From the NCBI GenBank assembly GCA_018389105.1, contig JACATO010000311.1, positions 1,483,501 through 1,547,500 of the forward strand: DNA of 64,000 bases. The letters are read 5' to 3'. The position numbers and the translations under genes were made by a program. The stretch comes from Nautilus pompilius. Lineage: Eukaryota; Mollusca; Cephalopoda; Nautilida; Nautilidae. Positions 33,808 through 47,799 of the stretch are shown here, piece by piece. Every line of letters starts with the position of its first letter. Position 1 is the first letter of the stretch. The notes under the pieces were generated by a model, which searched no databases, was not told the origin of the DNA, and saw nothing but the letters and a program-made list of their open reading frames with translations.

Positions 33808-36800
33808 TTTTGAGTTTCGTTAAAGGAGAATCGGAGTGGCGTTCTGGTGGTCTGACTACAAGTCTCCCCCCCCCGCGCGCTTGGTGACATTAAAAGAGCA
33901 AGACACCATGCCAGGCTTTAGCCAGACCGGAGATTTCGTCTTTACAAAAGCGCACGGTTTTAACGCAGATGAAGAGGATAATCGTCTTTTAGTTACAGAA
34001 GGGATCATTTATTGTTGTTGGTATTATAATTTAAAATAATGACCCGGATTTAAATATAATGGTCGACAACTCGGTGATGATTGTAAAAGCTAAAATCTCC
34101 TCCTTACATTTATTAATTACAGAAAATTAATGGACCTACAGATGAATATGTAATATGAGAGAAGGAACTTCATAGGCCATGAGAAAAAACGTAAGTAAAA
34201 CCAAATATTTAAATACATGAAGTAAAGATTCTGCTTCATGCTTCGTTGGCCAGCAGTTGGAGAAATGTGATTCGCCACAAGTTGCTATTTTTTTCTTGTT
34301 TTCTTTTATCTCCTTCTGTCTTTCATCCCTGACGATGGATTGAATTTTTGCTTCTCTTTTTTCCCTTCCAGCGTTCACAAACCGGATCCTTGCCACTTTA
34401 GAATGGACGAAGTCTGTGGAGAGAAGACATCTGTTAAAATCATATTTAAAGAAAACCTCTGCCGTTTCGCAAAAGCTGATTTACTTTTTTGATACAGTAG
34501 CATTTTCTATTGAACAACCTCGAGTTGCCATAGTAACGCCTTTATCATCCATTTTTTTAACGCTGGCGAAAAGTAACAGTTTAGATTCACTTAAAAGTAT
34601 AAGTCAAACATAAAATGGCTAAAGTGAATCTTAGTTAAGTCTACACTGGAAACTTCGTTTGTTTTATCAGTTATTCAGATGCTTTTTGACGAGTGAAATT
34701 AATACGTTTTCAAACAGCATCCGAAATTTTTTTTTATTATCGGTGTTTATGCTTCTTTAAAATTCATTAACTATGCATGTCAAAATTTACTTTTTAAATA
34801 AGATGCAATAAAATCGTATAATTTAATAACAGTTAAACAGTAGTTTTATTCTAAACATTAAAAGGCAATTATTGATATTTATGTCAAGAGCGATTAGCCT
34901 AATACAGAAGGTTTATAGAGCTTGACTGGGTTTCGGTGATCATCAACTGTTTAAATATATAGACAGAAAAAACAAATAATTTTTACTACAAATTCTTGAT
35001 CTTAAGGGTTTTATTCATTTTTAGTTAGCATTGTTTTTGTAAGACTAACATGGCGAGGATCAAGAAGAGGGTTAACTGTATCTTGTAGTTCACTAAATTG
35101 ATATCATGCTATGAAACAAAAGTTCAGGACGTATCGCAGGAGCTGATTGTCAAACAACTGGACGAACAGGAGAAGGATCACACTTTAATAGCAGAAACGC
35201 TCTGGTGGGCCAGACATAAGGAGAGGCCGATACACCTGTCGAGGGAACATTTTCAAGAAGTCCGCGGCGATTGCTCAACTGCGTCTCACGGCACCAAACA
35301 AGACTCGACTGGGATTCGATATTAGTCCCGTCCCCTCAGCTGTGGGACTCTTAAGGCCTTGGAAACTAGGAATGAATGTTGTATCACCGAAGAAGTTTAT
35401 CGCTGTATCACGGAAAGTGTTAAGGATATGATCTTAATGACTTCATATATATCAGGATGCACTGTACAAGTAAACATTCCCACCACTGGCCACAAATGTC
35501 GACATATTTGATAAGGTTTGCGTGGTGCCTCACTTCCGTCGTCAGAAGAATGTGGAGGTCCCCGCTGGAACTCCTCTGTTTTCTGTGTGTGGCAGTGGTG
35601 CTAGTGTGGGAAAAGTGAGCTTAAGTGGACGCGCGTTTTTTCCAACTGTTTACCGAAACGCACGCACGGTTTCGGGTGGGGCCGAAGCCCTCCTGCGGCT
35701 TATGATCCCCAACTCGCCATGAGAGAAAACCCACAGCAAAGGACCTGTACAAAAGAGCTAAATAACAACAACAACAACATGCTATGGGGAGGGTTCGTGG
35801 AAAGCCAAGTAGGTATCCGAGGGGTCAATCTCACCCTCTGTGGTCAAATATTTTTGTTATTTTTTAAAATTTGTTTTCTCTACCACATCTTAAAATATTG
35901 TGTCGTTGACACTTTTTATTATTTACTTGGTAGACAATTTTATTTTAAACTTTCAACCTATTTTTAGCTGGGTGACGGAGTATTTAGGGCGTGGATCGTT
36001 TCTAGAAGTTTCGGAACTCCAACGCCATTTCCTCGTCCCTTTCTATGCTCGAGCTCTCCTCTTCTGCCGGAGAAAAGGAGCACAACATGTTGAGAGAGAA
36101 ACCCGCCATTTCAGGACCCAACAGCGGCTGCCATCATGACGAACGAGTACAAAACACGTTAAGCTATCTAACAGCCGCAAATACCATTATTCTAACAGGT
36201 TTTCTATATAGCCACTTGTGGAAACCAAAGATGGGAAGAACCTTATCGGAGTCGCAACATACTGCTAAACCACCGAGATCTCATTTAACAACTAAGTCAT
36301 CCTACAGTTTGGGATTATTTACTGTAGACTTTTGTGTTTAAAACAGCTGCGATAGATCACTGACCTGTAATATAGCATAATGGCTGGGGAAGGATTAAAA
36401 GGCTGTAAAGTTTTAAATAATAACCATTGGCACATTACTAAGCAGGTCAAGACTTCTTAAGTGCATTAAATCGACGTTTTTACCATGGGTTTGTAAACCA
36501 ACCATCGACGAACCAATTAAGTGACTACAATACACGGCATTCGGAAAAGTACAGAACTTTAAACAGCAGCAACCTCGGCGTCCGAAGCAACTCCATTAAG
36601 CTTTTATTCCTCCCGAATGTGGTGACAAATGCGAGACTACTTTCAGTTTCATCTGAAATGAAATAAGAATATCAGGGAATGTGTATCTGATTGAGTTTTA
36701 AACGCCGCCCCCCCCATTATCATGCTGTAATATGAAACTAGGTAAGGCCAATGAGATGGCAGCAGCATCTTTAATATGGTTGTTATTAGGTGTCACTATT

Positions 36801-39554
36801 GCGATCACGTGCTGATGCTTCTTCACACCGTAACACCCACTACTCCAAGGATTTCTTTCGGCAGGAGTGCTCGTACACTTTATGATAAACCCTTTGATGT
36901 CCTGTCGACATCGTACAGGCGTGACTCTGACTTGCCGCGGTACCATTTACAATCAACACAAAATTAATCATGGCCTCTACAGGGTACACTTTAAAAATCT
37001 GTATAAACTAAACTAATCTCATTTTTTGTTTTTCTATTTATAAAAACAATTAGTGGTGTTAAATTAAATAGCTATTTATTGGGTTTTTTGTACAAACTAC
37101 CACTTTATTATTGTAATATAATATATTTATACCCTGGCTTGCCACAATAACGTGCTTGGACACCTTTTTCTCAAATAACAGCCATAAAACAACATGGCGG
37201 TGGAAGGTGTCCTACGAATATTTCTTCATTCAGTCTTTAATATTGTGCACAGTGTATAGGGCTGGGAGGGCAGAAATTCGTGGTGTCGAATGCATCTTCC
37301 AAGTGTATCTCATAGATGCTTAAATGGATTGAAATGGGCAATTCTTCGGAAGTCAGACACTCGCTCTAACGGTGCCGTCCTGTTGGCGCGAGCTAGAACA
37401 ATGGCGAGTTGTGGGTGGTACTCTCAGTTCAGCGCACAGAGTCGTCTGAGAATGCATATCATTGTTTTCCATTTCAGATTTAAGTCAAAGCGAATTGTGT
37501 GATAAGTAGAGACGTCAGTTTGTTATTAGCACGTGTAAGTCAGGATTTGGACTTCCTGTATCCTCATACACCGTACGATTACCTTTTTCATTACATTTCT
37601 CTAAACTAATGCTTCCTCTCGTCTGCGTGCTGGTGATGAGCTTCGTGGAATCAGCAGAAGTTCATTTACCGGGTTAAGCCGGGGGCGTACGTGGATCAAC
37701 TTCCTTTTTGTAGGCAGGCGATAGAAAAAGTGTAACGAAGATCCACTCTTCAGGCCTCTTCTAACAGCTTCCTGACGGTATCTCTATAGCTCGGATTTTA
37801 TTCCACGGTGAAACGCCAGAAGGGATTGGAAAATAGAAACAAGCAAACAATTTAGCCATCCTGTCTGAAAAGCTAATGGAGCGAGAACAGTGGCATCATT
37901 TGGCTAGATCCCCAAATCTACTTCCTTCCCTCTCGTGTTTTCGAGAGAAAGGAAATCAAAAGAGAAAAAAAAGAGAGAAAAATGGTTGAAAATCGATTAA
38001 TTAATATTTGGGCGGGTATGTTTTCTGTTAAACCGGCGGCACCTGATTTGATTGAAATTGCGGTCTGATTACCTCTCCTTGGACACGAAATTAACCAAGT
38101 TTATATCCTTCTCTCTGTAAACTATATTAACCAGATGTATATCATTTCACTGCCCATTGAATTAACCAAGTTTATATCATTCTGTTTGTGTATTAAATTT
38201 TTTTCAAAAATTGGATTTGTATGGCACTTACTTCCTTTTTTCTCCTCATTACCTTTTGCAGCAGCAACTTTATTAACACTCTGTGATTGTAATATACATT
38301 TCGCTCCTTTTCATACATCTTTCTTCCCGGTAATTCCCAGTTATGCTCTCCCTGCTTCCTCCTGCTGAGTGTCGACATGACAGTGTTCGAACACACAGGG
38401 TCGGCCAGCGGCACAAACTATATGCCACTATTGAAGTTCCGGAAAAGTTCGGTTGACATCAGATCAGAAAGGCATGTACCCAGATCAGCGGAGAGCCAAG
38501 AACATTTCCTAACATTATTTTTTGTGTCAAAAAACAGTGCTGAGTGAAGACAGCAAACAGCGGTTATTTATCGAATCAGAACCTAAATAATTTAAAGGGT
38601 TTCCGCCTTTTGAGTGATACTCAAGTCTAGCATTTAAAAGATAATTTATATGGCGTACTCGATAGTTAGTCTAAAATATGAAGGTTTGCGTGGTTGTACC
38701 TTTGCAAGCTCATTAAATCTGCAAAAATATTGACAGTTTTCTTCCTAAATATTCGTTAAAGCTAAGTAATTCGTGTTTAAGGTTACACTTTTGAATTTTG
38801 TGTCACTGAAATTTGGAAAATTTCCACGTTTTAATTTAAAAAAAAAATTTTTTTGCGAATCACAAAATTGACATGTTCACCCAAACTCACAAACTAGTAC
38901 GGATAACAAAATTATCACGTGACACCGCACGTGTCAAGCTATTTGAATGAAGAGCAAGAAAATTATGGGTTCTAAATACTTAAAAATATTATATTTGGAA
39001 AAAGATAATACAGCGTCCATACTTCCTAGGCTTACGTTCACCTTTCTATTCTTTCTATTAAAGTAGGCATTCAAAAACTAAGAAATATTAATTACTTATA
39101 AAAATTCTTTTTCCAACCCATGAAGATCCCTTGATTCAAAAGACTCCCAATTATCCAGCGGATATCAACTGTCGAGACTTAAAATTAAGCAGCCTGAATT
39201 TCCTTTGTCTAATTTTGGGGAGTAAGGCTGGCAGACTGTTTTTGCTGCTATTATTTTGATATATAGTCTCGCCCATTAATTTTAACTTGTCTTATGGCAC
39301 CCACTCGGTTAGAATCGCTTTGACGCCATTCGGCTTTGCTCGATTTAGGGGAGACCACCGGGGTAAGTAAGATGTCACAGCACCCAACTTTGGTTCCATT
39401 TCCTTTTTTTTTTCTTTCTGTTAACTGATAAATTTAATGCAAATCTATGATAAACTATATTTAACATTCAAGCACAGATTATTTATTCCATTACAAAAAG
39501 GCGTATACTTTATTATAGGTTTTGTGTTTCGCTATTTAATTATGTAAGTCTTCA
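33808..39554. other. Long stretch without a supported gene
   Basis: It contains several moderately open frames (35098-35325, 35522-35722, 36045-36341, all plus strand) with balanced codon use but no recognisable domain or convincing splice pair, plus AT-rich filler. Real lineage-specific exons could hide here. Confidence 0.3.
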
Positions 39555-39562
39555 TTTTAAAC
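39555..39562. repeat. Target-site duplication of the MITE, left copy
   Basis: TTTTAAAC, repeated exactly at 39844-39851. Confidence 0.9.
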
Positions 39563-39843
39563 CAGGGGCGGACTGAGCCATCGGTCAATCGGGCACTGCC
39601 CGAGGGCCCATAGCTACAAGGGGCCCACAGCTGCAAGAGATTCCCATATAAATTCTATTAAATGAATACTCCAATATACTCCAGATGCAGTCTGAGACAA
39701 CTAATTTTTAAATTTTTTTTTTGAAATTGACACCCCCAAACCGCCCCCCCCCCATCTGGCGCTTTGTAGCCTCTGACATCAGCACTAAGGGGCCCAGTGA
39801 GCAGTTATGCCCCAGGGTCTATAATACTCTCAGTCCGCCCCTG
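39563..39843. mobile_element. hAT-type MITE, 281 bp
   Basis: Both ends read inward as CAGGGGCGGACTGAG (15 of 15 identical). The octamer TTTTAAAC occurs directly outside on each side (39555-39562 and 39844-39851). There is no coding capacity; the interior contains GGGGCCCA-type runs at both ends, which extend the inverted symmetry imperfectly. An 8-bp duplication with CAG ends marks a non-autonomous hAT element. Short elements starting CAGGGGCGGAC are, as I recall, common in animal genomes. Its ends differ from the TAGGGCAGG ends of the element at 208-3648, so that element is not its partner. Confidence 0.92.
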
Positions 39844-39851
39844 TTTTAAAC
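39844..39851. repeat. Target-site duplication of the MITE, right copy
   Basis: TTTTAAAC, identical to 39555-39562. Confidence 0.9.
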
Positions 39852-40135
39852 CGGTTCGTAGAGCTGCGAGTGGTACAGAATATTAGTAGTCGAAACTCTT
39901 TACTCAATTTATTTTTAAAAAATAGTAATCTTTATTGATAGCAGGATCAATCTGGGAAATTTAAATTTATTTCCGCATGGTTTCTTGGAATATATATGTT
40001 TCCGAAACAGAGGCGTGCAGACAAAAATTTGGTTTTTTGCCAAACTGAGAGATAAAAACGGTAACCCACCTACTTTTGGTCCTTCTACCGCTTGCCCACT
40101 CATAATTAAATTCTACTGAGGCCGTAAAATGTCAA

Positions 40136-40137
40136 AA

Positions 40138-40220
<83 letters not shown>
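40136..40220. repeat. (ATT)n microsatellite
   Basis: About 27 uninterrupted ATT units. Confidence 0.95.
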
Positions 40221-40221
<1 letters not shown>

Positions 40222-43200
40222 AGAAACTCGCTTATAACATTGCCAAATATCTAAGTCGCAATTGAGGAATTTTGCTTTTTGTCTTAGAATGCAGAGAAGT
40301 GCATTATTTCGCATCTACTTTTTTAAAAAATTATTACACTAAGAGCACATGCCATTACTTCTGGAATCAACTAATTTCTGGTAATACTATGGGTCTGCTT
40401 CTTTAGCTTGAGAATATGTTGGCAAGTATCGAAATTTGGCCCACGCAAGAAATTCTGTAAAATCTTAGTGTTCAGAATTTAGGTGAATATTTCTACTTGA
40501 GTTTAAAACCTTATCCGATGAAATCAGAGGGATAATTATTATCTACAGGGTACATTCTACAAATGGAAACAACGTCCAGCATACATTCAGAGATGACTTG
40601 AGCAGACCGTTCCAATCGCGATATATAAACCAGCCTGCAGACAACCCTTCCACTAGCAGAAGGTTCATGGAAGCTGCTAGACAGACTTCGAAACGGGCCG
40701 CAAAGTTGGGCGGCGGGACGTTAGTAGATACACTAGAAACCACCAAGTTGGCGGATATTCAGTTGTCGATTGTCAATAAGATGAATTCCGGTTCAAGGCC
40801 AACAGAACGGGAAGATCGCGTCGTGGAGGAGAGCGCAGGTGGCAAGGTGGGCACGGGAGCTATTCACAGGGACTACAGAGGAAGAGTAGAGAGACGCAAA
40901 CCACTTTTAAAAAGTCAAAAGTCAAATTTATTTGTTAGAACAAAATTTATTTGTATTTTAATGATAAACAATATAACATATTCGTACAATAAACAAGTGA
41001 TGCATTTAATAGTTTTGGTGAAACAACCGATACAAAATATTTGCATAAGACTTCAGTGATGTACAACGTAACTAAGATTTCGAAAGGCAGTCGAGTGGGC
41101 AGGGCAGGGACAAACCTGGGCGTGGCGTGGTTCTATCTCTTCTAGACCGATGCTGAGTAGCGACGAATCGAGTGGACAGGCAGACCGTGCGCAATAAGGT
41201 GATTGAAGTCAGCCGTCGTCCGTCCGGAGGGTGAAGCGTTAACAACGATGAGCGTAGAAGAGCGGTCCAGGTGTGAACAACATCGTTTACGTGTGCAGGT
41301 GTTTGGACAAAAACTCTGTCCGGAAGTTGATCGTAAACTTTAAAAAAAGGGGGGAGAGGGGGTAAATGATTCGAGAAGTTCAATGAAGGCCGCGGAGAAT
41401 CTTCTCGTTGAGCTTTTATTATAAAAATGACTGCTACTACCCGACTCTCTGCACATCGGACTCGAGTAAATCCGTAGATTCGCACGTGAATATCTGCGCA
41501 TGCGCGTGTATAGCGAGGACTTGTTTGGAAGAGTTCAGTCTAGAAACGCGTCTCTTCGGGTTCTTTTTGGAGAAATACAACACAGAAGAAGGATATTTAT
41601 TGTCTGTGAGATGATATAGGGGAATTTTGTCAGGTGGAGTTTGCTTGCAAACTATTTTTTTTTGGATACACATGTGGAGAAATAATGTTTATATATCCAT
41701 CGATATTTATTATCTCAATGGCACACCGTCTTTGGGGCAGAATGATGTTAGAAAGACATTGTGCGGTAAAACGCTATTCGTCTGGAGTGACGCCGTCTGG
41801 CGGTGTTCTGTTTGCGGGGGTATTCTCCCCTGAAGTCTTCCCCGTTCTGTCGGATCCTACCCTGGTCTGATCTAAACATATAAACAATTACTCCAAACAC
41901 TAGTCTTTAAAAATGGGATGTTTCTGCATTGTTTTCTTTCTTGTAACTTGTTTTTCGTTTTTAAAAAAATTCATGATTTAAATTTGCATAATTTCTGTTT
42001 TACTGTAACTAATGGCGCATCTTAGCGTCGTGCTGACACCAAGAGCGGGTTAGGCAGCCCGCATGGTGGGGGGAGGGGTCAGACAACTGGCGATATCCTG
42101 TCTGATCTCGGTCTAAACAAATCAGCGAGAGTTATTATGATGATGGCGGTAAGCCGGTTTTCGTAAGCATTTTACCAGGATTGGATAGGTGAGAGCGCCT
42201 GCCTGATACAGTCTGGCTAATAGATGACGAGGTTAGTTAGTACCCGTGTCCTTCTTGCAGATAACCGCAAGTGTGAGATCCGGTTTAGCGAGAGGACACT
42301 ACCCCCCCCAGTGTATATATATATAGTACGGGGATATTTCCTTACCATATTCAGTAAGGTGCTAGTACAGCGCGCGCCCACAAAAACTAACCGTTCCATG
42401 TGGTTTTCTCAAAATACTTCACTAAAACTTTTCAAATTGCATGTTCTTGTGTTTGTTTATAACATGAAAAAAATAAGACAAAATACAGACTTTAGTCTGT
42501 CTAAAAGCTGCAAGTTTATCGAGATTCTTAAATGAAAATTTCTGATTTCTAATGAAGTACTGTTACTGGTTTCGTTTCGTCAGGCGCTATTCTGTTTGGC
42601 ATATTTAAAATGCATAAGTACGCTGAGTTTACGAGTAAATTAGGTCTGCAGACCAAAATCTAGATAGGGAAAGCGAATTGATGGAATGAAGACGATCTTC
42701 TCAGATACGGGACTCTCTAAGATGAAATCGGTAAGCCATCAGTTAAGCAAAGTCAATGATCGGGTCAGTTGTTGTTGGTTACTACTTCTGAAATGAATAC
42801 GCTTTTCTTCATTTTGAACCTGGCTGGAAATGTGGGGAAAGGTAAGTTTTAAAGCAAGAATGATAAAATTAATCATTGTGCGTCTGTTTACAGCTCTCAT
42901 TTTTATACAAAACATTTTACAAAAAAGATAAGGAAGATTAACGTGCGTGACAGACCTGGTTTTAGTTCACCAGTGTCAGATAATTCTAGATACGTAAAGT
43001 GCTCCTTATTTCACAGGTGTCATGTAGTAATGCTTTGGCATACGGGCCCTAGGAGTTAAACAACACTGGGAATTTCTAGACCGCAGTAGTTATGAAACTC
43101 TTCGTTTAGTCCAAAAGACAGCCCAGTGTTTTCTTTCTTCTAAGTCGTTGGTGAGGTTGTCCGATTCTGTTTGCATACTGTCGAGGTAAGTATTCGCTCT

Positions 43201-45776
43201 TTCACTGATTGATGAGACTGACTTGGTAAGCGTCTTCATTACTTCATGTATGAACCTTCGTAATCGTCTGGCACTTCCTGAATACTAAACGTTGGCAGTC
43301 CACTGCCTTAATGTATTATGTGTGAGTCAGTTCTCTGGTCGTGATGGAGGTCCTCCGTCTGCTCTATAAACGATGATCTCCCGCTTCTATTGCATCACGA
43401 CGCAGAAAATAAGTTTTCATGATTGCATCATTTTTTGTGCTAAAAGATGACAGCGAAATTTCTGGAACTTCCGTTCCGGATATGCCAACTAGCGCCGCCT
43501 AGTAGCTATAGTGAGAAAAATGCGGCTAAGAAAGGTGTGCGTTTTATGACAAAGCTTCAAGCGATGTTCTTGCCGGAAAGGCCAGTGATAATTAAGATAT
43601 CCAGGATTATCGGCCAGAACACTGTACCAAGGACCTTGTAGACTTTCCGTGCAGGAAATTCTAATCCGAGGTCAAAGCGTGAAGCGCACTGAAGTCATTA
43701 CGGAAAGCCAAGTCTTGGCTAAACAGATAGTGAGAAACACACCAATAAAAACCATCCATTAGTTGTATGAAAGTTAATGCACAGTCTGCTAAATGTGTTT
43801 TTTTTTTTAAAAAAATCACTTCATTATTTACATTAATTAGAAGGAAGCATCTTCTTCTAAATTATACAACACCTGTTCTATTTGTTCTAATGGCAATACT
43901 AAACAAACTTGTTTATGTTTTCTTTCTTTACTTGAGAAGTTGTGCGCTGTACAACGAAATGAAACAAATTTAAATAAATAAAATACCATTACAAATAATT
44001 TTTTATCAAAAAAGAAGTAAACGTGTCTACAGATTCTAAATGGAAATGATCAAAAAAAGCTTCCAGGGAAAAACTCTTTGTTGAAAATTTGTTATTTTCA
44101 ATATTAAACTTTTATTTTTAGAAGGTGCATTTCTAAGCAGCCATTGTTCGCAGGTCAGTCTAATTGTTTAATTATGTACATCTACCTACATTTGTTGTTG
44201 GTTTTTTGTCTACACCAACTCCACCCTCTCCCCCACTCACACACTGATCCACACACATACACACGCATACTCTCTCTCTCTCTCATATACACATACACAC
44301 ACAGAGGTAACGTCAAAAGTGTTTCCCTATTATTAGCTTTTTAAGAAAAAAATGGTTAATATTATTTTAAAACATTTATAGTTTTGCAAGAAAATAATCG
44401 CTTTTTTCAAATAAATAACTAATAGAATAAACAAGCAGCAAAGCAACAAATAAAGAACTATACAGAATTTCGTCTTCACGAAGTCTTTAAGCAGGCCAGG
44501 AGGATTCACCTCTTGCTGCTTTCTATCGGTTAACAGGCCGATCGTATCTCTCCTATTAAGATAAACAATACAAAACATAAAAGTCGTATTCATGTCAGTT
44601 ACTAGACGAAATTTCATCTTTAATGACTGTTGTAAAAAAAAGAACAACAACAACAACCAAAAGATAATCCTGCCGTAGTATTTATACGACAATCGCTATG
44701 TGAACACGACGTATCAATGTTCTTTGACTGGTTCCGTGAATTGTAGCTAAACCGTTAATTACACGTACGTAACTAGCAGTTCCAAATGTACCAAAACAAT
44801 GCCTACAAACGGCAATTAAAAAGAGACACTAAAGCTCAGTCGAGATGAGAGTTCATAAAAAAGTTATTGATGACAGTTTATTAGTTAAGGACGTATAAAC
44901 GATAGGACAAAAAAGAGAGAAGCTTCAGTGTTTTTTTGTTGTTGTCTAAATTCAATTTCCTTTTCAGCTTGGCCTTCAGAATTGTTAAATTTCTTAATAA
45001 AACGTTTAATAGCGATATAGTTCGATAGAAAGTTCCGATCGTGGTATTTGATTTGGCTTTGCTATCTGTTGATCGACTGCAGTAAACAGTCACTCATCTT
45101 TTCTCTTTGGAGACCGGCATGAAGACCAGCCGGCTACCTGAAAAGTTACAATTACTGGCGTCTACTAACGAACCATCAGTCGAACAACCCGAGAGTCTCG
45201 CGCAAACCAAACGATGTTTGAACGGTGAAGCCAGCCCGGGTCTAACAAATTCCACGAATTAATGTAGAAATTATTCTGCTTTCATAATAATAGATAAAGT
45301 TTATCTTAAAATGATTAAGTATAATTGTAGAAATCTGGCATTTACACTCCAGCAACTGTTACTGACGACACTGTGGTTAAAAGCTCAACGAGAAAATACT
45401 GCCTTTCGAAATAACACGTGATCCAAAGGTGCAGGAAGTGTCTTATATCACGACACCCATAAATGGAAACAGACAAAATATTACAAGTATGAATAAATCT
45501 GGTTGTGAAATTACGACAACCACCAACAGAACTAGGTGTGGTGTCGTAATTGCCATTCTCGAATTTTTTTTAACACGGCGATCAATAGGGTGCAGACACA
45601 GGACTTCAGGGAGGTCGACCTTTTGCGTAAAAACGCGTGAACATTCAATAAAAAATATAGAAACTATAGTAATTGTAAGTAGTGTGGATTTCATTGTTAG
45701 TGAAGGGCGTAAGAAGGGGCAGGGTGAGAACGAATGAAATATGCTCAAAACCTCCGTGAAATGGCGCGCCACCTCT
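40221..45776. other. Long stretch without a supported gene; right end may be 3' UTR of the minus-strand Ly6 gene
   Basis: The largest open frames (40598-41059 plus, 41072-41485 minus) carry no domain, signal or splice context. A mixed CA/TC repeat lies at about 44225-44305. On the minus strand an AATAAA occurs at 44875-44880, which could end the Ly6 transcript about 0.9 kb after its stop. Confidence 0.3.
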
Positions 45777-46009
45777 CTATGTGGGTAGCAGGACCCTGAC
45801 GGCGCACAGGACAGCCGTCAGGAAGCCCGTCGAAATGGCCAAGCCCGACCCCTCACTTTTGTTGCAGCGGTCCGACTGGCAGCAGTACTCGCAGCGCCAC
45901 TTCGGCTTGCTCCTGTCGCAGTTTCGTTCGAAGTTAACCACCGGTTTCATGCCCGAGATCTCGCAGGGTCCCACGCCGCACTCCTTCGTGATGGCTTTGC
46001 CTTTTCCCT
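45777..46009 (-). CDS. Ly6/uPAR protein, terminal exon with GPI signal
   Basis: The exon starts after a good acceptor (CTCTTTTCAG, ending at 46010) in phase 1 and runs 77 codons to TAG at 45777-45779. Joined to the exon at 62256-62390 the reading frame is continuous and the hinge codon is GAG. It carries KECGVGPC, then FERNC, then KWRCEYCCQSDRCN, the last six to seven cysteines and terminal Cys-Asn of a Ly6 domain. A hydrophobic tail (TGFLTAVLCAVRVLLP) follows, as expected for GPI anchoring at the outer membrane surface. Codons are strongly C/G-ending. Family members modulate receptors or act in adhesion and secretion, but no partner is predictable. The terminal exon at 9247-9479 is a likely paralogue with the same phase and signature. 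Confidence 0.9.
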
Positions 46010-46939
46010 CTGAAAAGAGAAAGCGATTCTTATTTTTATGTTGGTTTTGACTCCGCTCTCCAGCAAGGTGGGTCCGGACCGCCTAACTAATGTCAGCCGA
46101 GTCTCGTTCACCGAACTCCCCGACTTACAGGCTGACCCGATGGTTCTTACAGAGCTGGATCGATTGTTCGATAATCCCATGAGAAAGATCTAGCCATAGA
46201 TATTCGGTATTACCTAAAATAAGATTAAAAGACTGATCAAGTGGTAAGTAGGATGAATAGAATATTCGGTTAATTGAATAGAACAATCAGAATTATTGAA
46301 AGCACCGGTTAGACTTCATGTAGGATATGCAGTTCAGGTTGTTGGTCCTCCGTTGGCAGGTTCCAAAGACCTGTTTCTAGAACGATTCAAGAAATAATCT
46401 TAGTCACTTTAAACGTTTTGAGGAAAATCAAAAACCTTATTCTCGTGTATCGGAGATTAGGAGGAGATTTAAATGAAAGAAGAAACTATTTTAGAAAGTG
46501 CGGAAGCAGAAAAGTCCAGATTGCTGTCTTTTTAGGTTTTAGACTACAAAGCGTCACGAGCTGGTAAATAAACGATCTGCTTAATAAAGCTCTCCAATGT
46601 AACAATAATAACGTATTTAAAATGCATAGGATTGATGAGTCTGGGAAAAGCGGGGACCTTCTTTCTATAAGTTAAGACTTTCCCCGCCCCTTTGTGAATG
46701 ACTCAGAGAGAAGCGTGAAGATTTCAGCTTTTATACACAGCTTCTGATAACAAATAAAATATTACGTGTCCCTTTATTTTTAATATATTAAAATAGTCTC
46801 TCTTTGTCATCTATTAACTTGGCAGAGCGATCAGGATAGATGACGCACGAGTAATAACAGATGTTTTTCAATAACTAGAGAATTATTTCATTTACCTTGT
46901 GCTAATTAAGTTTAATCTAAATAAACATATATAAGTTCA

Positions 46940-47313
46940 GACTGGTCAACCGAGCTACTTTACGGTAATAATTACACTGGCCAACCGAGCTACTTTACGG
47001 TAATAATAGACTGGCCAACCGAGCTATTTTACGGAAATAATAGACTGGCCAACCGAGCTACTTTACGGTAATAATAGACTGGCCAACCGAGCTACTTTAC
47101 GGTAATAATAGACTGGCCAACCGAGCTACTTTACGGTAATAATAGACTGGCCAACCGAGCTACTTTACGGTAATAATAGACTGGCCAACCGAGCTACTTT
47201 ATGGTAATAATAGACTGGCCAACCGAGCTACTTTACGGTAATAATAGACTGGCCAACCGAGCTACTTTACGGTAATAATAGACTGGCCAACCGAGCTACT
47301 TTACGGTAATAAT
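46940..47313. repeat. 34-bp minisatellite, 11 copies
   Basis: Unit starting GACTGGCCAACCGAGCTACT and continuing TTACGGTAATAATA. Starts fall at 46940, 46975, 47009, 47043, 47077, 47111, 47145, 47179, 47213, 47247 and 47281, so the period is 34 apart from one extra base between copies 1 and 2. Copies 4-11 are nearly identical (one ACGG to ATGG change in copy 8); copies 1-3 diverge slightly. It lies in the large Ly6 intron. Confidence 0.97.
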
Positions 47314-47669
47314 CTCGTGACAGCTTACGATATTTTACTTTCAATTAAATCGAGAAAAGCTCGCTTCAATAAGAACTGTAACTCTACACCTCTAAACATT
47401 ACTCTTAACTTCTTCACTTCCTTCTCTCGAGTCCCCTAATTTGGGGCGGTTTGATGCCCAGGCGGTGTACTAAATTACAGGGAGAGAGAGTGTAACATAT
47501 TTTTTTTTACTTTTACTTTTAATTTTCTTAATCTCCGAACAATGGGAGCTAGAAATAAGACAGCAGCCCATGCGGCTTAATTTGTAAGGCAGCAGGATTA
47601 AAGAAAAGTTTATCGTGGTGAAAATATTTTTAGAGAATTAAAGAAAAAAGTGTTTTATCTGGAAAGGGA

Positions 47670-47670
47670 T

Positions 47671-47702
<32 letters not shown>

Positions 47703-47705
47703 ATG
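47670..47705. repeat. (TA)n microsatellite
   Basis: An imperfect TA run with one phase break, able to form a hairpin. Confidence 0.9.
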
Positions 47706-47799
47706 AATTTAATTCAGTTTTAAGAAACAATAACTAAACCTGTGTATTCATATGCAGCTATGCAAATAATTAGTGGTCGGAGGGTGAGCTGGGGATAGT

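Noticed and set aside
35098..35325. 75-codon plus-strand frame with balanced codons
   Set aside because: It starts at TTG, not ATG, and has no convincing splice sites or recognisable motif. It could be real but cannot be supported.
36045..36341. 98-codon plus-strand frame starting MLELSSSAGEKEH
   Set aside because: No domain, no supporting signals, and its second half looks noncoding.
40598..41059. 153-codon plus-strand frame
   Set aside because: Its antisense frames are equally open and its 3' third is AT-rich noncoding translation. No family features.
41072..41485. 137-codon minus-strand frame
   Set aside because: Arg- and Ser-rich composition typical of an out-of-frame reading of GC-richer DNA; no homologous motif.
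46940..47313. CRISPR-like array of regular repeats
   Set aside because: The 34-bp units abut directly with no unique spacers, and the sequence context is eukaryotic. It is a minisatellite.
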